Source of the DNA: Chlorobiota bacterium
GTDB lineage: Bacteria; Bacteroidota; Bacteroidia; Flavobacteriales; Flavobacteriaceae
Reading direction: 5' to 3'
Assembly (NCBI GenBank): GCA_013151975.1
Contig: JAADHG010000204.1
Span: forward strand, 1 to 5,959
Length of the DNA: 5,959 nt
In this document: in pieces, positions 1 to 5,891 of the stretch
How positions within the stretch are numbered: the stretch's first letter is position 1
Layout: each line of letters starts with the position of its first letter
The notes under the pieces: model-generated
Databases searched by the model: none
Told to the model about the DNA's origin: nothing
Seen by the model: only the letters and a program-made list of their open reading frames with translations
Translations under genes and position numbers: made by a program

Positions 1-44
1 ATGGATGTTGCATGAGACTGTTGAAGAATAATAAAAATAAACAC

Positions 45-851
45 ATGAAAACTATTTACCTAACATTATTATTTATTACCATTAGTTTTACAACTATTCA
101 ATCTCAAGAAACAAAGCGGATTGAGGTTACTGGTAGAATTGTTGTTAAAAACCCAGATGTCGAAGGGGTTACTATTTATAATACCTCATCAAACAGAGGC
201 ACTATAACAGATGAAAAGGGAAGGTTTAAAATTAAAGTAGCACTTAACGATAGAATTGAAATTTCAGCACTTCAATTTAAAGATTTTAAAATAATTATTG
301 ATAGCGAAATTATAAAATCGAAAGCATTAACCGTTTTTTTAATTGAAAAAATCAATAAATTGCCTGAAATAGTACTATTGCCCTATGGTCTTTCAGGAGA
401 TTTACCAACAGATGTTGCAAATACAAATACGGTTAATCCAGATTTGGATGCTTTATATTTTGGCTTAGATAATCTTGATAAGATCGATTTTACTGCCGAT
501 TATCTTTCTGGTATAAGAAACACAGCAATGACGGATAATACTTTATATTATTCAGCAGATGCAATTAAGATTATTGGGTTACTTTTTAAACCTATTTTTA
601 ATTCTAAGAACAAAAAGAATAAACTCCTTAATAGTAGTGCAACAGAAGAAGAGATTACTAAAAAATACTCTACTGAGTATTTAATGCAAAGACTTAATAT
701 ACCTAAGGAACATATTATGGAATTTGTTTATTATGTTGAAGATGCTGGTTTAGATAAAAGATTATTAGATAATGGGCACGAGTTGGAGTTCTTAGATCAT
801 TTAATTAAAAAAAGCAAGGAGTTTCAAAAGGTGAAGAATGGCAAAAATTAG
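45..851 (+). CDS. Exported CarboxypepD_reg-like domain protein (first of tandem pair)
   Basis: This gene encodes an exported protein of about 268 residues, predicted periplasmic or outer-membrane associated, with no known enzymatic activity. Residues 1-21 form a Sec signal peptide (MKTIYL start, hydrophobic core, probable cleavage near SQS/SQE). Residues about 26-110 match the CarboxypepD_reg-like beta-sandwich: an opening V-x-G-R strand near residue 30, a G-x-x-T-D-x-x-G-x-F-x-I signature at 52-63, and an LND-x-I-x-I-S strand at 67-74. The domain ends at LPEIVLLPY (106-114), where SusC/TonB-dependent receptors have their L-D-E-V-V-V segment, but no plug or barrel follows. The remaining 150 residues are not recognised; the C-terminus (about 205-268) looks helical and Lys/Glu-rich. 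I chose the ATG at 45 because it starts directly at the signal peptide. An in-frame ATG at 12 would add eleven mostly basic and polar residues and cannot be excluded. The last 14 bases overlap the next gene, so the two are surely cotranscribed. The promoter lies outside the window. Confidence 0.88.
   Translation: MKTIYLTLLFITISFTTIQSQETKRIEVTGRIVVKNPDVEGVTIYNTSSNRGTITDEKGRFKIKVALNDRIEISALQFKDFKIIIDSEIIKSKALTVFLIEKINKLPEIVLLPYGLSGDLPTDVANTNTVNPDLDALYFGLDNLDKIDFTADYLSGIRNTAMTDNTLYYSADAIKIIGLLFKPIFNSKNKKNKLLNSSATEEEITKKYSTEYLMQRLNIPKEHIMEFVYYVEDAGLDKRLLDNGHELEFLDHLIKKSKEFQKVKNGKN
829..834 (+). promoter_or_regulatory. Shine-Dalgarno-like site for the second paralogue
   Basis: AGGTGA lies inside the last codons of the first gene and ends 3 bases before the ATG at 838. 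It matches the anti-Shine-Dalgarno core (TCACCT) over all six bases. The other starts in this window show no such match, which is the usual state in Bacteroidetes. The match supports ATG 838 and the 14-base overlap. It could be chance, because the same bases are constrained as codons of the upstream gene. Confidence 0.4.
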
Positions 852-1650
852 AATTCTATTTTTTCTATTTTGCTTATTTTTTGTGAATATTATTTGGTCG
901 CAAACTATTGAAATTAATGGTGTTGTAAAAGGTGTCTCTGATGTTGAAAATATTCATGTAATTAATAAAACATCTAATAAATTTACAACAACCAATAAAA
1001 TAGGAGGATTTAAGCTTCTAGTAAAGCTTAACGATACCCTTGTGTTTTCTTCAATTCAATATAAGCTAAAGTCAATTGTAGTTTCCTCCAAGAATATAAA
1101 AGAACAATACATTGTCGTAAATTTAACTGAAAACGTTAATGTTTTGGATGAAGTTATAGTCGGCAAAGTACTTACTGGAAATTTAGATTCAGATATTAAT
1201 AACTCAGAAGCAGAACGACCAATTGACTTTTACGATGTTGGTATACCAGGATATACAGGGAAGCCAAAAACACAAAATGAAAGGCGTTTGTATGAAGCAG
1301 ACCATGGTAAGTTTATAAATGGAGTAAATGGAAGTACTTATGGTTTAGGGTTTGGAATTAATTTTAATAAAATATTAAATAGAATTACAGGAAGGACTAA
1401 AAAATTAAAATCATATGTAAGATTAGAGTCCAATGACGTTTTGTTGACCAAAATAAAATCAAGATTAACAGACAACTTTTTTAAAGTTTATACACTTGAT
1501 GAAACATTGAGAACAGATTTTTTTTATTTCTGCTCAGAAGACAAAAATTTTGAAAAGCGATGTAAAGGAAAAAGTGATATTGAAGTTTTTGAGTTCCTTG
1601 CTGAAAAGATTGTAGTATATAAAAGCAATTTAAAAGAAGATAAAGATTAA
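838..1650 (+). CDS. Exported CarboxypepD_reg-like domain protein (second of tandem pair)
   Basis: This gene encodes a 270-residue exported protein with no known enzymatic role. Residues 1-22 are a Sec signal peptide with a very hydrophobic Phe/Leu/Ile core ending IIWSQ. Residues about 24-108 form a CarboxypepD_reg-like domain. Its I-E-I-N-G-V-V opening, the degenerate T-x-T-x-x-x-G-G-F-K-L turn (50-60) and LNDTLVFSSIQY (64-75) align with the upstream gene. The domain ends in VLDEVIVGK (102-110), closely resembling the linker before the plug in SusC/TonB-dependent receptors, but no plug or barrel follows. The next segment, LTGNLDSD, parallels LSGDLPTD in the first gene. The C-terminal 70 residues are charged and probably helical in both, with ELEFLDHLIKK in the first resembling DIEVFEFLAEK here. 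I infer tandem duplication followed by strong divergence. The middle part is rich in Gly/Asn (about 155-180) and unrecognised. The start overlaps the upstream gene by 14 bases and has an SD-like AGGTGA. The stop is followed by an 88-bp gap with a new promoter. Confidence 0.9.
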   Translation: MAKIRILFFLFCLFFVNIIWSQTIEINGVVKGVSDVENIHVINKTSNKFTTTNKIGGFKLLVKLNDTLVFSSIQYKLKSIVVSSKNIKEQYIVVNLTENVNVLDEVIVGKVLTGNLDSDINNSEAERPIDFYDVGIPGYTGKPKTQNERRLYEADHGKFINGVNGSTYGLGFGINFNKILNRITGRTKKLKSYVRLESNDVLLTKIKSRLTDNFFKVYTLDETLRTDFFYFCSEDKNFEKRCKGKSDIEVFEFLAEKIVVYKSNLKEDKD

Positions 1651-1668
1651 CATTTTTTTGGAATATTT

Positions 1669-1702
1669 TTTGAACTATCAACAGTCATAATAATTACATT
1701 TG
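1669..1702 (+). promoter_or_regulatory. Bacteroidetes-type promoter for the DUF6702/M1 peptidase genes
   Basis: TACATTTG at 1695-1702 is a full match to the Bacteroidetes -7 consensus TAnnTTTG. A TTTG at 1669-1672, 22 bases upstream of it, is a reasonable -33 element, though the spacing is slightly long. Transcription would begin near 1706-1709, giving a leader of about 30 bases before ATG 1739. The box lies in the 88-bp gap after the second paralogue, so the downstream genes probably have their own promoter even if read-through also occurs. Confidence 0.6.
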
Positions 1703-1715
1703 TCAAATCAGTAAT
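1693..1715. repeat. Imperfect palindrome overlapping the -7 box (possible operator)
   Basis: Two nested inverted repeats share one centre at base 1703. The inner arms are ATTTG (1698-1702) and CAAAT (1704-1708). The outer arms are ATTAC (1693-1697) and GTAAT (1711-1715), with a 2-base CA offset on the right side only. The structure covers the whole -7 element and the expected transcription start. That is where a dimeric repressor would bind, but no regulator gene is present and AT-rich DNA often gives chance dyads. A wider AACAGT (1680-1685) and ACTGTT (1721-1726) pair also flanks it. Confidence 0.3.
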
Positions 1716-1738
1716 CAAAAACTGTTACTCAAAAAAAC

Positions 1739-2242
1739 ATGAGATCGATTAAAATTTTATTTTCTGCCTTACTTATACCATTATTTGCATTTACAACAGC
1801 TCATAAATTTTATGTAAGTGTAACACAAGTTGAATATATAAAAGAAAAACAATCTGTTCAAATAATAGCACGTGTTTTTATTGATGATTTTGAAGAACTA
1901 CTTCGTAAGCGTTACGACGAAAATATAACCTTAGATGTTTCGAAAGATGAAAGTACTATTGATACTTATATTAAAAAGTATCTGTTTGCAAAAATTCAAA
2001 TAGAAATTAATGGTGATTTTAAAAAGCTTAAATTTTTGGGAAAAGAATATGAAGATGATATTATGTATTGTTACCTTGAAATTACTGATGTAGAGTTTAT
2101 TAATTCTTTCAGGATTACAAACCAATTGTTGTTTGATGTATTTGAAGAACAACAGAATATTGTAAAAACAAATATTAACTCTAAAAGAAAAAGCTTTATG
2201 CTGACTCCTAATAACGATTCTGGAGTGTTAAACTTTAATTAA
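1739..2242 (+). CDS. DUF6702 family exported protein
   Basis: This gene encodes a 167-residue exported protein that I recognise as DUF6702, a flavobacterial/Bacteroidetes family of unknown function. Residues 1-21 are a Sec signal peptide (basic start, hydrophobic core, cleavage likely after FTTA). The mature protein would open with HKFYVSVTQVEY, the family's typical start. It continues with strands holding VQIIARVFIDDFEELL (about 40-55), KLKFLGKEYEDDIMYCYLEI (about 96-115) and a C-terminal EQQNIV...KRKSFMLTPNNDSGVLNFN. The length is usual for the family. The pattern suggests a compact, mainly beta periplasmic domain with no membrane helix after the signal. ATG 1739 has adenines at -2 to -8 and no Shine-Dalgarno, as is common in Bacteroidetes. 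It lies 88 bp after the CarboxypepD_reg pair and 64 bp before the M1 peptidase, on the same strand. From memory, DUF6702 and this peptidase type are often neighbours in flavobacteria, so a related envelope role is inferred, not shown. The sole histidine is H22, predicted first residue of the mature protein. Confidence 0.9.
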   Translation: MRSIKILFSALLIPLFAFTTAHKFYVSVTQVEYIKEKQSVQIIARVFIDDFEELLRKRYDENITLDVSKDESTIDTYIKKYLFAKIQIEINGDFKKLKFLGKEYEDDIMYCYLEITDVEFINSFRITNQLLFDVFEEQQNIVKTNINSKRKSFMLTPNNDSGVLNFN

Positions 2243-2306
2243 AAAATTAATTACTTCTTCAAAAAAAGCTACTTTCAACGCTTAAAAATTGTAACTAAAA
2301 TCTATA

Positions 2307-4595
2307 ATGAAAAGACTTAAGTATTTATTCCTTTCCGTACTATTTGTTTCGGTTGGAGTTTTTGCCCAAGAGGACAAACAACCTGAGCGTAAACCAGGTC
2401 ATACAAACACAAACAAATTCAAAGAGTTGTATGATGAGTTTGCAACGCCTAATATGTTTAGAACAGGATCTGGAGCTCCTGGACCAGCTTATTATCAGCA
2501 ACAAGCAGATTATAAAATGGATATCGAGCTTAATGATGCTAAAAAAACCTTATCAGGATATGAAACTATTACATATACCAATAATTCTCCAGACGAATTA
2601 AAATATTTATGGGTTCAATTAGACCAAAATATGAGAGCCAAAGATTCTAAAACGCCTTTAATTCAAGGTAGTGGTTTTAGGCAAGCACAAAGACCATCTT
2701 CTTTTACTTCAAGATATATGAAAGAACCATTTGATGGTGGCTTCAATATTCAAGAAGTAACAGATGTAAATGGAAAGCCTTTACCTCATATGATTAATGG
2801 AACGATGATGCGTGTTGAAATTCCTAGTTCAATGCATACTGGAGATAAATTCTCATTTAAAATAAAATGGTGGTATAATATTAATGATCATGTAAAAGAT
2901 GGTGGTCGGTCAGGATATGAATATTTTGAGGAGAATGACAACAGAATTTATGTAATTGCTCAGTTCTATCCTAGAATGGCAGTTTATAATGATGTGGAAG
3001 GATGGCAAAATGCACAATTTTTTGGGCGTGATGAATTTGCATTACCGTTTGGGAATTTTGAAGTAAATATTACAGTGCCTGCAGACCATATTCTTGACGG
3101 TACCGGAAGATTGATGAATAGGAAGGAAGTATTTTCAAAAACAATGATGAAGCGTTATGAACAAGCAAAAAAATCGTTTGATAAACCTGTATTAATTGTT
3201 ACACAAGCTGAAGCTGAGGTAGCTGAGAAGAGTAAAAGCAGTAGTAAGAAAACATGGAAACTATATGCTGAGAATGTACGCGATTTTGGATTTGCAACAT
3301 CACGTAAATTTATTTGGGATATGATGGCTGTTAAAATTGGAGGAAAAGATGTAATGGCAGTATCATTATATTCCAAAGAAGGAAATCCATTATGGGAAGA
3401 TTGGTCAACAAAAACAGTAGCAAGTACACTTATTTCGTATTCTAAAATGACCTTCGATTATCCTTATCATAAAGCTATTTCTGTGCACGCTCCAATGGGA
3501 ATGGAATACCCAATGATTTGCTTCAATTTTGGTCGTCCAGATAAAGATGGAAATTATAGTGATAGGATAAAATATGGTATGATGGGCGTTATTATTCATG
3601 AGGTAGGGCATAACTTTTTTCCTATGATTGTGAATAGTGATGAGCGTCAATGGACATGGATGGATGAAGGGTTAAATACATTTGTACAATATGTAGCCGA
3701 ACAAGACTTCGGTAAATTGTATCCAGCAGCATTATCCGAAGGACATGATAATTACCCTTCACGTCGTGGACCAGCAAAAAATATAGTACCATATATGGGA
3801 GGTGATCAAGATTTTATTTCTCCTATTATGAGTAAAGGGTTAAACGTTCATCAATTTGGAAATAACGCTTACGGAAAACCAGCAACTGCACTAAATATTT
3901 TAAGAGAAACAGTAATGGGTCATGACTTATTTGACTACGCTTTTAAAGAGTATGCTAGACGCTGGATGTTTAAACACCCAACACCAGAAGATTTCTTTAG
4001 AACCATGGAAGATGCTTCTGCAATGGATTTAGATTGGTTTTGGAGAGGATGGTTCTATACTACTGATTATGTAGATATAGGCGTAAAAGACGTTAAGAAA
4101 TACTATGTAACTTCCACACCGAATGCATATGGAAAACGAATATCTGAACGCTATGGAATAGATCCAAACAGTTTATTATACTTGGTTGAAGAGGGAAGTG
4201 ATGAGTTTGATGAAAGTATGAGAGAGGGCACGCCAACAGAAAATTCTACTTTATTAAAAGAATATTTAATGGATAATTTTACTGCTGAAGAGCGTAAAAG
4301 TATTAAAGAGCCAAAGTATTTTTATAATGTTACTTTTGAAAAACCAGGAGGCTTAGTAATGCCTCTTATTGTTGAATATTCTTATGCAGATGGTACGAAA
4401 GAAAAGGTGACTTATCCAGCACAAATTTGGAGGCTTAATGATAATGAAATAAGTAAAGCAATAGCTTCTGATAAAGAGATTATTGCTATTAATGTCGATC
4501 CAGATTTAGAAACTGCTGATGTTGATACCTCTAATAATTCTTGGCCAAAAGAGGTTAAACAAAGTCAGTTTGATAAGTTTAAAAGCAAGAATTAG
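2307..4595 (+). CDS. Exported M1 family zinc metallopeptidase (aminopeptidase type)
   Basis: This gene encodes a 762-residue gluzincin metallopeptidase, probably a periplasmic aminopeptidase that removes N-terminal residues from peptides; the substrate is unknown. Residues 1-20 are a Sec signal peptide ending VGVFA|QE, with no lipobox cysteine and no twin arginine. An M1 N-terminal beta domain runs from about 67 to 265, opening Y-K-M-D-I-E-L-N-D. The catalytic domain contains GMEYP at 398-402 (the GAMEN-type substrate loop), HEVGH at 431-435 and the downstream glutamate in WMDEG. H431, H435 and E454 are the expected zinc ligands, with the M1 spacing HExxH-x18-E. E432 is the general base and Y522 (in NNAYGKP) the probable transition-state tyrosine. 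All key residues are present, so the enzyme should be active. A helical part follows (to about 595), then a C-terminal beta-rich region ending in an Asp/Asn-rich tail (ETADVDTSNNSWP). A Lys/Ser-rich linker lies near 305-315. There is no T9SS sorting domain. No clear promoter lies in the 64 bp upstream, so it is probably cotranscribed with the DUF6702 gene. A strong terminator follows. Confidence 0.95.
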   Translation: MKRLKYLFLSVLFVSVGVFAQEDKQPERKPGHTNTNKFKELYDEFATPNMFRTGSGAPGPAYYQQQADYKMDIELNDAKKTLSGYETITYTNNSPDELKYLWVQLDQNMRAKDSKTPLIQGSGFRQAQRPSSFTSRYMKEPFDGGFNIQEVTDVNGKPLPHMINGTMMRVEIPSSMHTGDKFSFKIKWWYNINDHVKDGGRSGYEYFEENDNRIYVIAQFYPRMAVYNDVEGWQNAQFFGRDEFALPFGNFEVNITVPADHILDGTGRLMNRKEVFSKTMMKRYEQAKKSFDKPVLIVTQAEAEVAEKSKSSSKKTWKLYAENVRDFGFATSRKFIWDMMAVKIGGKDVMAVSLYSKEGNPLWEDWSTKTVASTLISYSKMTFDYPYHKAISVHAPMGMEYPMICFNFGRPDKDGNYSDRIKYGMMGVIIHEVGHNFFPMIVNSDERQWTWMDEGLNTFVQYVAEQDFGKLYPAALSEGHDNYPSRRGPAKNIVPYMGGDQDFISPIMSKGLNVHQFGNNAYGKPATALNILRETVMGHDLFDYAFKEYARRWMFKHPTPEDFFRTMEDASAMDLDWFWRGWFYTTDYVDIGVKDVKKYYVTSTPNAYGKRISERYGIDPNSLLYLVEEGSDEFDESMREGTPTENSTLLKEYLMDNFTAEERKSIKEPKYFYNVTFEKPGGLVMPLIVEYSYADGTKEKVTYPAQIWRLNDNEISKAIASDKEIIAINVDPDLETADVDTSNNSWPKEVKQSQFDKFKSKN

Positions 4596-4618
4596 TAGGA
4601 TGAATAGTTAAAATATAT

Positions 4619-4648
4619 AAAAGCCGACTTTTTTAAGTCGGTTTTTTT
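4619..4648 (+). terminator. Rho-independent terminator after the M1 peptidase gene
   Basis: CCGACTT (4624-4630) and AAGTCGG (4635-4641) form a perfect 7-bp stem with a TTTT loop. Seven T residues follow immediately (4642-4648). The stem can extend through a G-T pair and A-T pairs with the upstream AAA. It starts about 24 bases after the peptidase stop and ends before the tatA promoter, so it separates the two transcription units. Confidence 0.9.
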
Positions 4649-4669
4649 ATACTTGTAAAACTTACTCAC

Positions 4670-4677
4670 TATATTTG
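4670..4677 (+). promoter_or_regulatory. -7 promoter box of tatA
   Basis: TATATTTG is a full match to the Bacteroidetes -7 consensus TAnnTTTG, right after the terminator. The G at 4677 is only four bases before the GTG start at 4682, so transcription should begin at or next to the first codon. No well-placed -33 TTTG is seen; the nearest TTG (4653-4655) is only 14 bases upstream. Confidence 0.65.
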
Positions 4678-4681
4678 TACT

Positions 4682-4972
4682 GTGATACAACAAGCAACAT
4701 TTTTATTTATTAGCGGTGCTGAAATTACTGTAATCCTTTTTATAGTAGTCATGGTTTTTGGTGCCGATAAAATTCCTGAAATAGCTCGCGGACTAGGGAA
4801 AGGGATGCGTACACTTAAAGATGCCACTAACGATATTAAACACGAAATCTCTAAAAGTGCAGAAAATCATGGCATTGATACAGATATTGTAAAAGATGTG
4901 AACAAAGAGATTAATAAAGTTAAAGAAGGTTTAGATGATTTTACAGGTTCGGTAAAAAGAAAGCTAAAATAA
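4682..4972 (+). CDS. tatA: Twin-arginine translocase subunit TatA/TatE
   Basis: This gene encodes the 96-residue pore-forming subunit of the twin-arginine translocon, which moves folded proteins across the inner membrane together with TatC. A short N-terminal segment leads to a single transmembrane helix (about 13-26). A polar E14 sits at the head of the helix, where TatA/TatB proteins carry Gln or Glu. The hinge is FGADKIPE (26-33), matching the family F-G-x-x-K-[IL]-P motif. An amphipathic helix follows (RGLGKGMRTLKDATNDIKHEI, about 36-56), then a charged tail with VKDVNKEINKVKEGLDDF. Length and sequence fit flavobacterial TatA. The start is GTG: the next in-frame ATG codons fall inside or after the membrane helix, and no ATG lies upstream in frame. 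The promoter box ends four bases before the GTG, so the mRNA may be leaderless. The gene is its own unit, separated from the M1 peptidase by a terminator and converging on the cysteine-repeat gene 61 bp away. No tatC or twin-arginine substrate is in the window. Confidence 0.93.
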   Translation: MIQQATFLFISGAEITVILFIVVMVFGADKIPEIARGLGKGMRTLKDATNDIKHEISKSAENHGIDTDIVKDVNKEINKVKEGLDDFTGSVKRKLK

Positions 4973-5033
4973 TTGTAGTTTTTCTTTCTTATAAGGAAAT
5001 AGAGTAAAATTTCATTGATACTGTTTATAAAAA

Positions 5034-5891
5034 TTACTTTTTAAAAACTCCAAAAACAGCACTCTCATTTTCGCTCCAAATTTTGAAAATATATTTTCCA
5101 GTTGCAAATTTATTCATGTTTAGACTTAAAGTGAAAACATTTTCAAATTTTTCTGATAAAATTAGCCTTCCAGATATATCAATAATTTCAAGGTTTATTA
5201 ACCTATGAGATACATCGAAATTAAAAGTTACAATTCCGTTTGTTGGATTAGGATAATACGAAATAGAATCATAAAAAGAATTTTCTGAAACACTTAGCGT
5301 TACATCACAAGATGTTGCTCCTTCTGTAGATGTTGTAGTGCCTTGAGGACAGTTTATACATACTATTTGTCCAGATTGATCAGTAAATGTACCAATGGGA
5401 CAATTTGTACATGCAATACTTCTAGTAGTACTAGAGAATGTTCCAGGAGGGCAATTATCACAGACTACACTTCCTGAATTACTTTGAAATGTACCAGCAG
5501 GACAATCAATACAAGCTATATTTCCAGTCGTGCTACTAAATGTTCCAGGTGGACAAGTATCACATGAAGCACTTCCAGTATTACTTTGTGAAGTTCCAGC
5601 AGGACAGTTTTGACAAAATGTACTTCCAACGGTGTTTGCAAAAGTTCCAGCAGAACAATCAATACATACAACACTTCCAGAAACACTTGAAAATTTCCCA
5701 ACGGGACAAGAAATAGGAGCAGTTATATTTCCCCCAGGGCTAAACGTTCCTGGAGGGGCATCAACATAGATACAATTAGTTAAGTCAATATATTGCCCAG
5801 GAGGAGCATTATTTAAAGTGCATTGTGAATTAATAACATTTGGAAAGTACAATATTGTGCTAAATAGAAGAGCATTAATGATTAGTTTCAT
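5034..5891 (-). CDS. Secreted cysteine-rich repeat protein with T9SS type A sorting domain
   Basis: This gene encodes a 285-residue protein predicted to be exported by Sec and then by the type IX secretion system to the cell surface or medium. Residues 1-23 are a signal peptide (MKLIINALLF start, cleavage near INSQ). Residues 24-62 hold two degenerate A-P-P-G-x-[YF] units with C24, C40 and C62. Residues 63-197 are eight repeats of exactly 17 residues with consensus P-x-G-T-F-x(4)-G-x(3)-C-x-x-C, similar to the GCC2/GCC3 or ephrin-receptor-like cysteine-rich modules. The last unit ends CDV, lacking its second cysteine. The eighteen cysteines suggest disulfide stabilisation. A short linker leads to the type A C-terminal sorting domain (about 211-285), recognised by YPNPTNG (213-219), LEIIDISGRLI, the NKFATGKYIFKI strand and a final KK. 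The function is unknown; binding or adhesion is a guess from the architecture. The ATG at 5891 is preceded by AAA and no Shine-Dalgarno. It converges on tatA. No good -7 box is visible upstream; TATATTTA (5916-5909 on the minus strand) lacks the final G. Confidence 0.93.
   Translation of the reverse strand: MKLIINALLFSTILYFPNVINSQCTLNNAPPGQYIDLTNCIYVDAPPGTFSPGGNITAPISCPVGKFSSVSGSVVCIDCSAGTFANTVGSTFCQNCPAGTSQSNTGSASCDTCPPGTFSSTTGNIACIDCPAGTFQSNSGSVVCDNCPPGTFSSTTRSIACTNCPIGTFTDQSGQIVCINCPQGTTTSTEGATSCDVTLSVSENSFYDSISYYPNPTNGIVTFNFDVSHRLINLEIIDISGRLILSEKFENVFTLSLNMNKFATGKYIFKIWSENESAVFGVFKK
5301..5705 (-). repeat. Eight in-frame 51-bp (17-residue) tandem repeats coding for cysteine modules
   Basis: Eight consecutive units, residues 63-197 of the secreted protein, keep a strict 17-residue period with no insertion or deletion. 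The units read P-V-G-K-F, S-A-G-T-F, P-A-G-T-S, P-P-G-T-F, P-A-G-T-F, P-P-G-T-F, P-I-G-T-F and P-Q-G-T-T at their starts. Units 3+4 resemble units 5+6 as pairs: unit 4 begins PPGTFSSTTGNIAC and unit 6 PPGTFSSTTRSIAC. This implies a 102-bp two-unit duplication. At DNA level units 4 and 6 differ at many third positions, so the duplication is not recent. Confidence 0.9.

Noticed and set aside
2..31. Possible 3' end of an upstream gene, either ending TAA at 29-31 or ending TGA at 13-15 (overlapping ATG 12 as ATGA).
   Set aside because: Too few codons to tell which frame, if any, is coding; both readings are open at the window edge.
1481..2152. Minus-strand open frames at 1481-1681 and 1931-2152.
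   Set aside because: They are antisense to recognisable genes and have low-complexity Phe/Leu/Asn/Lys composition typical of AT-rich shadow frames.
2235..2250. TTAATT/AATTAA inverted repeat with an AAAA loop across the DUF6702 stop codon.
   Set aside because: The stem is only A-T pairs and lacks a T tract, so it is unlikely to act as a terminator.
2307..2370. Whether the M1 peptidase could be a Tat substrate because tatA is next to it.
   Set aside because: Its signal peptide begins MKRLKYLF with no twin arginine, so it is a Sec signal, and a strong terminator separates the genes.
2344..2601. 85-codon plus-strand open frame overlapping the start of the M1 peptidase in another frame.
   Set aside because: The M1 frame encodes the signal peptide and N-terminal domain here; the alternative product shows no family features.
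3155..3650. Two minus-strand open frames (73 and 81 codons) inside the M1 peptidase gene.
   Set aside because: They lie opposite a clearly coding and conserved catalytic domain and have no recognisable domain or start context.
4957..4990. AAGAAAG (4957-4963) and CTTTCTT (4984-4990) around the tatA stop as a possible terminator.
   Set aside because: The spacing is 20 bases, the stem is weak and part of it is coding; no T run follows directly.
5516..5701. Open frame of 61 codons on the minus strand inside the cysteine-repeat gene.
   Set aside because: It is an alternative frame kept open by the repeat periodicity; the Leu/Val-rich product has no family features.
5301..5705. Regular 51-bp periodicity that could be mistaken for a CRISPR array or non-coding tandem repeat.
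   Set aside because: The period is in frame, units are diverged throughout with no constant repeat and variable spacer pattern, and they encode a coherent cysteine motif.
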